DNA from: Prunus persica
Lineage: Eukaryota; Streptophyta; Magnoliopsida; Rosales; Rosaceae
Assembly: GCF_000346465.2 (NCBI RefSeq)
Contig: NC_034011.1
Span: 8,913,064-8,977,063, forward strand
Reading direction: 5' to 3'
Length of the DNA stretch: 64,000 bases
A model generated the notes under the pieces. The model worked only from the letters and a program-made list of their open reading frames with translations, did no database searches and was not told where the DNA came from. Positions 44,529-55,745 of this stretch are shown here, in pieces. The position numbers were made by a program, and so were the translations under genes. The stretch's first letter is position 1. Every line of letters begins with the position of its first letter.

Positions 44529-45079
44529 TTATGTTCTGGAGGCCTTTGAAGGAAGATGACGACGCCTCTTAAGCTTAGCCATGAGCCTCTCGTGGTCTCC
44601 CAGAATTCTTTCAATGGAAACCTGCACCATGTCTAGCCTTCTTAGTGTATCAACGGAGTACGAGCTCACCAGTTTCAACAAGGCATTATTTTCTTCTTTA
44701 AGTTTCTCAACCTCCTGTTGAGATTCATGAAGCATTCTCTGAAGAGACGAATTTTTAGTGGTCAGCTCCTGAGCCTCATTTCCTCTAGCATGCAAAAGAT
44801 CAACCATGTTAGAAACATAAGCAGCACTCTGAATGCTAAAAGTCATTGAGTCATCAATAGCCTCTTCATTAGACCTCACTATAATAGCATTTCATCTATT
44901 GGAATAAGGAAATTCCTAGCTACCATTACAGCAGTCACATCATTCATCATCATAGAATCACTAACTGTGAGATGACGATTTTGGGATACAAAGGATGGAC
45001 GCCAGACTTTGGCGTCACGAGTTGTGTTGGGAGCAACATTTAAATCAAGATGGTTTGGGTGAGAAGAAGAGGAAGCCAT
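44529..45079 (-). pseudogene. Antisense accessory gene of the LTR element, coiled-coil protein
   Basis: Opposite to the host element's transcription, an ATG at 45079 opens MASSSSHPNHLDLNVAP, then FVSQNRHLTVSDSMMMNDVT and RNFLIPIDEMLL to a TAG at 44881-44879. One frame over, coding resumes (RSNEEAIDDSMTFSIQ) with a heptad-rich helix (QRMLHESQQEVEKLKEENNA) and a basic end (KLKRRRH), stop 44529. With the shift ignored the protein is about 184 residues. I recall close relatives as numerous uncharacterised proteins in rose-family genomes, which fits a transposon-carried gene. No enzymatic motif. A TATA-like site on the minus strand (TCTATAGATATT, about 45195-45184) lies about 110 bp before the ATG. 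Confidence 0.65.
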
Positions 45080-47958
45080 TCTTAGGAAGGTTTCAAGGAA
45101 AGTTTTAAGAGAAGCTAAATTTTCAGAAAATGAAAGGAAGTTGAGTTGAAACGCAGATATTCAATCAGGTCTTGCAGAGGCAATATCTATAGACAAAAAT
45201 GTGGCATCGTTTCTAGGATCCCAATATTATCTCGGATCCCCATATTCTCTTTTTCTTTCCCAGATTCTAAAACTTCACGCTGCTTCCATTAATGTTTGTC
45301 GGCACTTTCGGCGTCTTCAAGTATTGTCTTCGTTAAAGCAGATCTTGCTTTGCGGATTTCACGAAGCTACTTTTTCAAAAGCACCTCGAGAACCTTACGA
45401 ATTTATGTGGTTAATTCGAGATTCATCGGGCCTAACTATTCCGCTCATTTATGTATAAATGTGATACTAATGAAATTTTCTTTGCAGAATACATCCAGTT
45501 TCCTCCATACCTAGTGATGCAATATCCACCTGTTTTTCCTATCAGCGAGCACTCAATATGCTTGAAAAACAAGACTATCTTTGATCATCCATTTAGGAAG
45601 CGAGACTATCCCTGATCACGTTTCCGCTACATTAGGGAATTGTAAAGACAACCACATGCTCTAATCTCCTGAAGTTCTTCTAGACTAGAAGAAATGAGAG
45701 TTTGTTGTCTGCTCCTACAAGCTTCCTTCCCTGATTGCTTACCTTATCTTGCAATCAATATCTCAATTTTTTGTATCGTATCTTGCAATCAATATCATAA
45801 TTTTTTGTATCTTTTCTTTCTTTTTATAACTCTCTATTCATAAAGGATTTTATTTCTATAGAACGAGCATTTGAAGAAATAATCCATGTAGTGATCCTAA
45901 CACTAAGGGTTATTTTGTTGACAGAGAGAAGAATTGTGATTTTTGCTCTTGTAGGTTATAACTAGATCATCAAGGATTACGTTGTTTTTGCTGAGCCGAT
46001 ACAAGCTTGGAAGATATTTGAGCAAAGTCTCTCCCACCTAAGGATGTAAGCGATACTTATGTTATTTCATACTTGTACTCTTATTTTTTTTGTACAACAT
46101 CCTTGAAGGTAACCAAGTGGAGAGATAAGGCCATTCCAGAAGAACACCATACAAAGGACCATTCCAGAAGAATGACTTGCATTATAGATCGTTCCAGAAG
46201 AACGACTTGTATTATGACCATTCCAGAAGAATGGCTTGTATCATTCCGATATGTATCCATGAATTATTAATGCAAATTTTACAGATTGCAAGTTGGATAC
46301 ATTGATAATACACTGCACAGATTAAAGTCCCATAAAAAAGAACATGGGTAAAGCAGTGATTAATATGATGCACGCCTGTTGCGTAGCAAATGATATGGAT
46401 TCAAGTCCTGAAAGGACAATCCTTTAACATGTCAATATTGATACGGTGCACACCTAATGCGTAGCAAACATGTATGTATTAATCTGTGGCATGCCTGCAG
46501 CATGACAGATATATGGGTTCTAAATGTTCCAACTCCCAAAATGGAGATTATCCACGCACTACTGTAAAATAACGCTTCATTGGAGGTTATGATCCACATT
46601 CTCACATAATTCATCTTATAAGAGATGTCTGTTTGGAAAGAGACAATAAAAGCCCCCTGAAGTGGCTTGGGTACCCAAAGCAACGAAATGCTTATAATTG
46701 ATGCATGCGCATGCACATGAGAATGGTAGGGATCATGAATTGATGAATGAAATTTTTTAGTTTTGGAGTAGCTACTCAAATCATCAATGGGTTATGTTGA
46801 TTGGAATCACGTTCTATTATTAAATGTCGACAATATCATTGGCCAAAATGGAAAGAGGCAATTCCATTCGTGAAAGAATAAACCCATAGTACGAACCCCA
46901 AAAGATGTTAATACTAAAAGTTATATTTGGGTGTTCGGAACAAAAGGGAATATACCCACTTTGTATGACACAATGTTTCTGGCATAAACAAGGAATGTTG
47001 GGTTTCTCCATATTTACAGATTCAATTGTGCCCCCTTATTGCACATTTATGGAGACCAATAAGTTATTTTTAAGGGTCATTAAATGCACGGAGCATATCA
47101 CCAGAAGTGATTCCCTAAAGATGTATAAATAGCAAGGTTGAAGCTATATAATGTGTCATAAAGTTTAAATCGCTTAAACAAAGTCCTTGAAAGGTTTGCA
47201 ATTGCATGAAGTGTGTCCCTGAAGGACATGTGCCTTAAGCACAAAATCTGTACTCAATACTAATATGTATAAAATGCCTCAGTGAGTACATTAATTATGA
47301 TATGGTTGCAACACATTAAAACTCCTGAAGAGTTCAAGAAATATTTGTCTCAGCCTGAAGATCGAGCGTTATGCCAACCAGATTTTTGCTTATACTAAGA
47401 AAGTATTGAAGCATTTTTATGTGGGTTAGTCGTTTGGCACTTAATACTGGACCGGATATTATATGTTTCAGATAGAGCTCAGCTCCATCACCACCACTTT
47501 GGGATGATGTGAGGCATATTTGATGCTATCTCTGCAAAACGACATATATGAGCATATTCTTTTCAAATGAACTTACAAATAACCCAAATTTTGTTAAATA
47601 CGCGGACTCTGAAAATTTCTATGGTCGCTTACTGGAAAAAGTTAGTCATGAAGATTTCAGGGGGAGATTTTTTCAAGGAGAACATCCAACAATATTACAA
47701 GATTGACTCAAGGGGAGCGTGCTGTCAATAAAAATCTTCACACACTGTACTCTTTTTCCTTCATCCAGATTTTTATCCCACTGGGTTTTTCCTAGCAAGG
47801 TTTTAACGAGGTAGTATTACACGCATGTCAATATACCCAAAATTTTATGTTACAAATGGTTATGTACTTTTTTCCTTCAACTAGGGTTTTTCCCATTGAA
47901 ACCTAGCAAGGTTTTAATGAAACAACCAATTAAGGGACTTGTGGTCTCCAAGGGGGAG

Positions 47959-48370
47959 TGTTGTAAAGGTTTTTGTGTGGAGCCCACTAACTATCCATTT
48001 GGAGACTTCGGGTAAAGTTTGTCTGCACTTTTCCCTTAGTACACATTTACGTGGGTTGCCTGCCTCTACCCAATCTGCCTATAAATAAGGCATTATCTTG
48101 CCTTTGCACATATACCAACTATCAGAGAGAAACAAGAAAGAGCCCTGACAGAGAAAAGAGAAAAGAAGGCATTCTCCAAGAAAGAAAAATCAGTGAGCCA
48201 CATATATTATAAACACTAAAATTATAGCCCTATTATTTTGCATAGTGGAAAAGTTACTGCTGCTCCTCTTCGAGGACGTAGGCATAGCCGAACCTCGTTA
48301 AATATTGTGTCTCATCTACTTTACATGCAGCTCAATATTCTTCTCGCATAATCTCATTCATTTTACAACA
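47959..48370 (+). repeat. 3' LTR of the 6.57-kb element
   Basis: 412 bp, TGTTGTAAAGG...TTTACAACA. It lacks about 40 bp of the purine-rich stretch present in the 5' LTR and has numerous substitutions, so this insertion is older than the Tat element. Confidence 0.92.
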
Positions 48371-48375
48371 AGAAA

Positions 48376-48674
48376 TTAATTATACAACCTAACAAAAACA
48401 TAAAATTGATAAAATAAAAGCAAACCCTACCTAGCCTCCACTTTCCCCAGCCGCACCAACCCCTACCCACCTCCATATTGACCGTTACCCAATCCCAGCC
48501 CCAGCAGGCCCCCAACACCAGCAACAGCCGCCATCTTCTCCATAGGAGCAGCAACGACACCACCACCATCCCTCCCTCCCTCCTAGCCCAGCTCGCTAGT
48601 CCTCTCTCATTTCCCTATCCCTTAATTGTAACCACCCATCCACCCCACTACCATCGCCAATAACAGATCTCTAC
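48376..48674. other. Resumed left arm and interior of the long-TIR element
   Basis: 48376-48476 continues the left arm interrupted at 41802 and mirrors 59388-59490. 48477-48674 is C-rich, with ACCACC and CCTCCCTCC runs and no recognised coding. The Tat element is inserted at its end. Confidence 0.6.
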
Positions 48675-49145
48675 TGTTGATGCGAAAAAGTGGTTCTGCA
48701 CGTGTTTCGTCAACTTAGTAATTTAGGCCTTCGGTAGATGACTATCCTCGGTAGATGCTCTACAGCAGAAGGGTAAGTACCTACAAAAGGTCACGTTCGG
48801 TAAATCCTTGAGTACCGGTGTGGTACCGGCCGAAGGCTCTCCGATGCTTAAGTAAGTACGGATTTAGTAAAGTTTAACCGATAAATCACACGATAGCGTA
48901 CCGTTAGTTCTGATTCCCCCCTTTTGGGGATATGGGTCTCCTTTTATAGGCCTTGGGAGGTGTGCACTGTGCTCATATTTCCGATGTGGGACACTGGGCA
49001 TGGATTGTGAGCATGGCATGTGTCTGATGGTGAAAAAGGCCAAGATAGATGGCTTCGGTAGGGAGCATGCCGAAGGGGTCCGTTGATCAGTATCGATTCC
49101 CTCCACGTGTTCAGTGATAATAGGCCGTTTATTTTGGTATAAACA
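48675..49145 (-). repeat. 3' LTR of the Tat element
   Basis: 471 bp, identical in length to the 5' LTR. Ends TGTTTATACC...CATCAACA on the coding strand. It contains CTATAAAAGGAG (about 48943-48932), a good TATA box for minus-strand transcription. Confidence 0.97.
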
Positions 49146-49163
49146 GTAGTCCCCCAAGTTCTC
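49146..49163 (-). promoter_or_regulatory. Polypurine tract
   Basis: Next to the 3' LTR the minus strand reads AACTTGGGGGACTAC. The G run primes plus-strand DNA synthesis in such elements. The antisense gene's promoter starts only about 270 bp away. Confidence 0.7.
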
Positions 49164-49430
49164 TTCCGGAGATCCTTCGGAAGGGAATTTGATTCTCTAC
49201 GGCAGCTCGGAGGTTATCCTGCCGTTCGGTATGCTCGTTTGGGGGATTGACCTGGGATACGAGGGGTCGCCGATGTCGAGAGGCAAGTGGGCAGAGAGGC
49301 GCTTCGCCTTCTGTGCCTGGCGCGCAGTTAATGACGCCATCTGTCGGGCGACACGTGGCGAGCAAAAGCACGCCTGACGGCGCATTGATGAGCCGTTTCG
49401 TCTTTCGAGGCTTACCGTTACAGCGCTCTC

Positions 49431-49443
49431 CCCATAAATAGAG
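49431..49443 (+). promoter_or_regulatory. TATA box of the antisense gene
   Basis: CCCATAAATAGAG lies about 60 bp before the leader repeats, outside the LTR, so the gene has a promoter separate from the LTR. Transcription would start near 49465-49475. Confidence 0.65.
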
Positions 49444-49502
49444 GTCGCTCCGAATGAAAGGTTCACTTTGCAATTGTGAGAGTGCGAGAGTTCTTTGAGT
49501 AG

Positions 49503-49598
49503 GCAATTTTCGAAGTGTGCGAACGGTAATCCAGGCGATTTTCGAAGTGTGCGAACGGTAATCCAGGCGATTTTCGAAGTGTGCGAACGGCAACCCAG
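49503..49598 (+). repeat. Three 32-bp tandem repeats in the antisense-gene leader
   Basis: Units 49503-49534, 49535-49566 and 49567-49598, core TTTTCGAAGTGTGCGAACGG, nearly identical, followed by a fourth partial start (GCGACTTCC). They lie in the predicted 5' UTR exon. Confidence 0.95.
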
Positions 49599-49619
49599 GC
49601 GACTTCCACAGCTCTCAAG

Positions 49620-49799
49620 GTAAGATACCGTTCGGTACCCACCTAAAATTTCTTTTTTATTATACGTCTGTCCATGGCATAGGCTAGCCGATCGTTAAGT
49701 AGGATCTTCCTTCGGTAGTCTAGCGGCCATAGGTAGAGATGTAGGTATCGGTAGGATAGCGCAGCATGAACCTTAGTTTCCCTTTTCTTTGTTTTGTAG
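49620..49799 (+). other. Predicted 5' UTR intron of the antisense gene
   Basis: Donor CTCAAG|GTAAGATACC at 49619/49620 and acceptor TTTGTTTTGTAG|ATG at 49799/49800. The 180-bp intron ends exactly at the start codon. Confidence 0.75.
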
Positions 49800-52190
49800 A
49801 TGTCTGATAGTGAATCGACGTTCGGCAATGAGCCCAACGCGTTCGATGGGGAATTGTCATCGGGATGGGATACGTCCAGCGGGGCTGCGAGCCTCGCCGC
49901 CGAGGATGGAGGTGACACCGATGCTGAATTATTCGGTGAGGAAGGGGACTCCGTTCCCACCCATGGCATCGGCAAGGGGCTCATGACAGGGCACCCGCTA
50001 CCCTTGGCCGCGGTGTACAAGGACTGTACCCGTGTCGGGTCGTTCGAGCACCAACCCGAGGCCTCTACCTCCGGTCGAAGCGTGGATATCACCGGTCCCT
50101 CCCGCCCGAGGGTAACCATTGTCCACCGAGGGCCACCTAGGATACCGGTGGGTATGCCACAGAGGGCTCTGTTCGGTGTCGATTACCTGGAGCCCAATAA
50201 GATCACCGAACGGGAGTTGGAGAGGATCAGGGCCGAATACCTCATCCCTGATTCGGTAAGGATGAGGATTCCGAGCCCGGTTGAGTCCCTCAGTGACCAA
50301 GCGAACGGCGAGGTGACCTTCTTCACCGATGTCCTAGTGCAAGGGGTTCGGCTGCCGTTACAACCCGCCGTGCAGAGGATCCTTGCACAGATCGGGTACA
50401 CCCCGGGCCAATACAAGCCTAACTTCTGGGTGGCCCTGATGGGGGTGATTGCGACATTCGGGATTGCCGAGGAAGGGGAGCCTACCTACGAGCAATTCTC
50501 GTATCTTTACAGCGTCACCAAGTCCAAGAGCGCCGATCATGGCGGCTGGGTTCAGGCAAACTGCCTGAAGGCCTCCGAGCGGGGGCATTTCGTTAGTTCG
50601 GTGCCGACCTCTCAGAAGTCATGGAGGAATCAGCGGGTGTTGCTCTCCGGCGATTGGGAATCGCCATCGGGAACAACCCCTAGCTTTCGAGTCCCCACGA
50701 CTTTCCAGACTGCCGGTAGGTTTTCAAATTACCGATCGGTAGGCTGACTCCTTATTTCTTTTTCTGGGTGTGATTAATTTCTCTCTTTTTGACAGGCAAA
50801 CTCAAGCAGCCGAGCCCCAGGCCGAGCGAGATCCGGCAGCTTGACAGAGTGAAGCTGCGAGTACCCGCTGCCGAGCGAGTCTATCCTCGCTTTCTCTTCA
50901 CCGGCAATCTTATCAAAGCCGGCCTCGTCGACCCTGCCGAGAGTACGTAGACTTCTCTTCCTCTTTTTTTTTGTGTGTGTATTGTTTTGGCTCACTGAAC
51001 TGACTGTCCCCTTTTGATCAGTGATGGACGCCAGGAAGGCTGCCGAGGCAAAAAAGATGAACGAGTCCTCCAGGAGGCGCCTGATGATGGGCCTGGAGGG
51101 CAAAAAGAAACGAAAGCAGCCCGAGGCAGCTGCCGTTCGGCAGTCAGTGCCAGACCCGGAGGATCAGACCCTCTCGGATCGCCTTCGGCAGCTCGATGCC
51201 GGTGCCGTTCTGAGGCGCACCGCTGATGAAGCCGTTGCGCCGAGGCCTCGGGACGCCGAGGTTGCCACCTCCAAGGCCGCCGACAAGCGTCCGGAGACGG
51301 TCGATCTTGAGGCCGAGCCGGCCCCCAAGCGCCCCCGCCAGCCGGAAGTTCCCAGGGCCGTTCTTGCAGCGGAGGACGAGGACGGTCCTTCCGAGGCCAT
51401 CTCCATCGCCTGCCCGGCGAAAACCGTCCAGTTCGTCAACCACATGATCCTCGGCTCTCAGATGGAGCTGCCGAAGGTTGACGAACTGCCGAAGAAATTC
51501 CTTCGGGAGGAAGCTGGACGCGCCTTCCGGCTTCAGGCCGTGGTAAGAGATTTTTTTTTTTTTACTGTATTTTATGCCTCTGACCTTCGGTATTTTGTGC
51601 AGGCATCCATGGATATGTGGCTCTGCGTTAAGCGGGCCATCACTGCTGCCGAGCGCGCCAAGAAGGCGTACGAGGACGGCAGGTCCAAGGTTGCCGAGGC
51701 TGGCAAAGCACTCCAGGAGCACGCCCTCCTTGTCAAGCAGAAGGATTTCGCCGAACGGCAGGTGGAAGAGATGAAGGGGCTCCTGGAGGCTGCGCTCGAG
51801 GCAACGAAGGATGTCGAGGCCTCCAAAGACGCGGTGCAGGCGGCTTTGGAGGAATCGGAGCGGGCGAAAGCAGCGGCGCAGACGGCCCTAGAGGAATCGG
51901 AACGGGCCAAGGCCGCAGAGATTGAGGCTGCGGTTCAGTCGGCTATCCAGGGATACCGTTCGTCTTCCGAGTTCTCTATCCTTCTGGATAAGGAAGTGGG
52001 CTCGGAGATGGCGGACCTGTTGTACCGATTCAAGCGGTACAACCCTGGGCAGAAACTGAATCTAAACTTCATTGCCGACCCTCCTCCTCTATCAGAAGGT
52101 ATTACCGAAGAAATGATCGAAGATTACGAGGGGGAGGACGCCGCCGAAGGCTCTGGGTCCGCCGAGGCTGCTGCTGGCGACGAAGCTTGA
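49800..52190 (+). CDS. Antisense gene of the Tat element, four coding exons, 723 codons
   Basis: Opposite to gag-pol. Coding exons 49800-50715, 50796-50942, 51022-51542 and 51603-52190 join in frame with GT-AG introns of 80, 79 and 60 bp. All shadow stops fall in introns, so the gene appears intact. The N-terminal about 100 residues are acidic and disordered. At about 180-300, GVRLPLQPAVQRILAQIGYT and FWVALMGVIATFGIAEEGEP resemble the plant domain Pfam calls putative gypsy-type transposon (Transposase_28), from memory. Then come basic NLS-like KKKRK and KRPR, and a long Ala/Glu coiled coil (ALEESERAKAAAQTALEESE), ending in an acidic tail. It has no nuclease, polymerase or gag motif, so its function is unknown. 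Antisense genes are known in other Tat elements (Grande). A nucleic-acid-binding or silencing-related role is conjecture. Confidence 0.85.
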
Positions 52191-52623
52191 AGGCTGCCTC
52201 TGATTTCCTTGTAATAATTAGATTTTCTTTAGTTTTGTATTTGCCGAACACATTGATGCCGAGGGCATCTTTAAATTAAATGCATATATTTTTCTCTACT
52301 TTTGTCTGTTCGATTTGATTATATTCAATTGCCGATTTCTTTATTGCCGTATAGGATTTATAACGTTTAAAGGCCACTCCGAAATTGACAAGTTCTGACA
52401 GGATCTGTAGGGTAAATAATTTCGAAAATATGTATTGCCGTAGGCTAATAAAGATGCCGTAGAACGTTATCGTGCCTATATTGGCCGCCGTAGGCTAGTA
52501 GAGATTATAACAAGAGTTTCTGAAGTAGTAGTGCCGAAGGCTTTCCATTAATTTCTGCCAAAAGGCGTTTACAATCTTGTCCTACCGTAGGCTAGGTTAT
52601 AAATTGTCCTGCCGTAGGCTAGG
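52191..52623. repeat. Convergent spacer with GCCGTAGGCTAG repeats
   Basis: Between the tail-to-tail antisense gene and pol. GCCGTAGGCTA(G) occurs at 52437-52447, 52487-52498, 52584-52595 (first base A) and 52611-52622, and a GCCGAAGGCT variant near 52532. The left part (52191-52290) is T-rich with ATTAAATGCATA and is the likely 3' UTR of the antisense gene. Confidence 0.7.
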
Positions 52624-55600
52624 TCACTTGAAGTAATACTTGAGATGTTCTACATTCCATGGATGACCGAGGGTCTTGCCGTTGGTATCTCTTAGGCGGT
52701 AGGTCCCCGATCGAAGGATACCGATGATCTCATAAGGTCCTTCCCAGGAAGGTCCGAGGTTCCTTCCGTGGCGTCCTTAGTTGCTAGGGATACTTTCCTC
52801 ATGACCCAGTCACCGATTCGGAATGAGCGGTGTCTGACTCTATAGTCATAATACCGAGAGACACGTTGCTTGTAGGCCTCGTTCCGAAGGTTGGCATGTG
52901 CTCGGCGCTCTTCAAGAAGATCGAGGTTTAGAGAAAGTGCTTCTTCATTTGGATTCGGTGCGAAGGTTTCCGTTCGGTAGGAAGGTTCGCCAATCTCTAC
53001 CGGCGCAACGGCTTCCGAACCGAAAGCCAAAGAGAATGGGGTCTCTCCTGTGGACGTTCGGTAGGAGGTCCGAATGGCCCAGAGCGCTTCGGGAAGCTTC
53101 TCTGGCCAGACTCCTTTGGCTTTGTCCAGCTGCCGTTTCAGCAGTTTCTTGATGATCTTGTTTATTGCCTCTACTTGGCCGTTTGACTGGGGATGTGCTG
53201 GTGATGCAAAAAACAAGTTGATTTTCAGGCGGGTGCAAAATTGCCTGAAGACCTCCGAATTGAACTGCCTGCCGTTGTCGGTAATGATTGCATACGGGAT
53301 GCCGAACCGGCAACAAATATGAGTCCAAACGAAGTCTTCCACTCTTGCTGCCGTTATGGTTGCCAGAGGCTCGGCCTCGACCCATTTGGTGAAGTAGTCA
53401 ACGGCAACCACCGCGTATTTCACCTGGCCTTTGCCCTGCGGCATTGGACCGATCAGATCCAGTCCCCATTGTGCGAAAGGCCAAGGGCTCACAATCGGCG
53501 TCAATGGTTCGGCAGGGATGTGCGGTATGGAGCCAAAACGCTGGCATTTATCACACTTTTTCACCAGCGAGATAGCGTCCTGGTGCATGGTCGGCCAAAA
53601 GTACCCTTGCCGAAAGGTTTTGTTGGCGAGTGATCGGGATCCAGAATGGTCGCCGCACACACCGTTATGGATCTCCCGAAGGACGTAGTCCCCCTGTTCT
53701 GCCGTAAGGCACTTGAGATATGGAGTTGTGTAGCCACGTTTGTAAAGGACGTCGTTGATGACGGTGTACCTCGCCGATCGGTACCGAAGCTTTCGGGCCT
53801 GGGCTTTATCCTCTGGAAGAGTGCCGTTGGTCAGGTACGAGTAGATAGGAGACATCCATGTATCCTCGTACCGTACGGTAAATGTTTCGGAGGCTACCAT
53901 GCTTGGTCGGGCAAGAATTTCCACCGGTACCTTTCTTCCGATTTTATCATTTATTGCCGAGGCTAGGCGTGCCAGTGCATCGGCATGGCTGTTTTCGCTT
54001 CTGGGGATCTGCCTGATCTCGTAGGCTTGGAAGTTTTGGAGCAGTTGGTGGGTGGATGAAAGGTAGGCGTTCATGGAGGCGTCTCTGGCTACGAAGTCTG
54101 CCGTTACCTGGTTCACAATGAGCTGGGAGTCGCTGTGAATCCTGATTTATTTTGCGTTCATGCTCTTGGCTAACCGAAGGCCGGCCAAGAGAGCCTCATA
54201 TTCGGCTTCATTGTTGGAGGTTCGGAAGTTGAATCGAAGGGCGTACTCGATCTTGAGTCCCTCTGGTGTTGTCAGTACCAGGCCTGCTCCACATCCTTGT
54301 TGGTTTGCCGAGCCGTCGACATGCAGAACCCATACGGGCCTCGAGGTGTCAAGCCGTTCGGCGTCCACTTCCATTGGCGTTTCGGTTTCGGTAACCGGCT
54401 CCGCCGTCGGCGGCGCCGTTGATGGGGTGAGTTCGGATATGAAATCGGCAACGGCTTGACCCTTTTCGGCGGGTCTTGGCACGAATTGTAATCGAACTCT
54501 CCGAGTTTGATCGCCCACTTGATCAATCGGCCAGAAGTCTCTGGTTTTTGGAGCACCTGCCGAAGCGGTTGGTTGGTCAGAACTTTGATCCCGTGTGCCT
54601 GGAAATATGGCCGAAGTCTTCGTGCCGAGACCACCAGGGCTAGTGCAAGCTGCTCCAATGGGGGATACCGAAGTTCAGCGCTTTGGAGTGCTTTGCTGGC
54701 ATAGAAAATTGGTAGCTCTGCCCTTTCTGGCTTTCGGACCAATGCCGAACTGACAGCAGTTCCAGATACCGAAAGGTATAGATAGAGAATCTCCCCCGGT
54801 AGTGGTTTTGATAGGAGGGGTGCTCTGCCCATGTAGTCCTTTAAGTCTTGAAACGCTTTATCACACTCGGCAGTCCAGATGATATCCCGTTTGCCCCCTT
54901 TCAAGGCCTTAAAGAACGGAACACACTTGTCGGTGGCCTTGGATATGAAACGAGTCAAGGCTGCCACGCGTCCGGTAAGGCTTTGAATGTCCTTCGCCGT
55001 CTTCGGCCTCTCCATGTTGATGATTGCTTTTATTTTTTCGGGGTTCGCTTCGATACCCCTCTCGCTGATCATGAATCCGAGGAATTTCCCGGAAGATACA
55101 CCGAAGGCGCACTTCGTTGGGTTCAGCCTCATCCAATAATCCTTCAGCACGCCGAACATGACTGACAAATTCTGTAGATGTTCCTCGGCGGTTTTGCTCT
55201 TTACCAGCATGTCGTCAACGTAAACCTCCATGATGTTGCCGATGTACTTGGCGAAGATTCTGTTGACGAGCCTCTGATACGTTGCCCCCGCATTCTTCAG
55301 GCCGAACGGCATGACGTTGTAACAGTACAAACCCCTGTCCGTTATGAAGGCGGTGTGTTCGCTGTCGGGGGGGGTGCATGAATATCTGATTGTATCCCGA
55401 ATAGGCGTCCATGAAGCTCAGCAGTTCGTGTCCCGCGGTGGCGTCCACGAGTTGGTCTATTCGTGGCAACGGAAAGCTGTCCTTCGGGCAGGCCTTATTC
55501 AGATCGATATAGTCTTGGCACATCCGCCAATCGCCTGTACCTTTTCGGACCATCACCGAGTTTGCCAGCCATACCGGATACGTAGTTTCCCTGATGAAGC

Positions 55601-55745
55601 CGATGGTTTGAAGTTTGTTGACCTCTGTGCGCATCGCTTCGTATCGTTCGGCATCATACGAACGGCGCTTCTGTCTTACAGGCTTATATGCAGGGGAGAT
55701 GCTGAGTTTGTGGCTGATGACTTCAGGATCTATACCGGGCATATC
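52624..55745 (-). pseudogene. Tat pol: RT, RNase H, archaeal-type RNase H, integrase (broken)
   Basis: RT begins DMPGIDPEVISHKLS (55742), with FPLPRIDQLVDATAGHELLS and the catalytic YVDD at about 55211-55222. Lesions: a frameshift in a run of eight G/C at 55367-55374, a shift near 54505, a stop (TAA) at 54147-54149 and a shift near 52760. The RT-linked RNase H (FYASKALQSAELRYPPLEQ) is degenerate. The second RNase H (VWVLHVDGSANQQGCGAGLV, NNEAEYEALLAGLRLA, IHSDSQLIVNQV, SHADALARLAS) keeps its acidic residues. Integrase has the HHCC finger (HNGVCGDH, CDKCQ) and the DDE set (LDLIGP, TDNGRQF, QVEAINK). The end (HPWNVEHLKYYFK) stops at 52624-52626, 433 bp from the convergent antisense gene. Confidence 0.9.

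Larger units (their letters stand above)
41803..48370 (+). mobile_element. LTR retrotransposon of 6.57 kb without polyprotein (TSD AGAAA)
   Basis: Two LTRs bound by TG...CA and a perfect 5-bp duplication AGAAA (41798-41802, 48371-48375). The purine tract AGGGGGAG (47951-47958) before the 3' LTR fixes plus-strand transcription. The 3' UTR phrases CCCACTGGGTTTTTCCTAGC and GGTTTTAACGAGG are typical of copia elements. No gag, protease, integrase or RT was recognised in 5.7 kb, so this is a large non-autonomous (LARD-like) element. It carries an antisense gene at 44529-45079. Confidence 0.92.

Noticed and set aside
49129..49593. 154-codon minus-strand frame beside the 3' LTR
   Set aside because: It lies over the antisense gene's promoter and leader repeats, with no domain and no start context. 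It is a shadow of GC-richer DNA.
49503..49598. CRISPR-like array
   Set aside because: Units are directly adjacent with no spacers, and this is a plant genome.
51144..51722. 192-codon minus-strand frame within the antisense gene
   Set aside because: Shadow of the real plus-strand exons, which have consistent splice sites and protein-like composition. Other reverse frames at 51164-51445 and 51572-51910 likewise.
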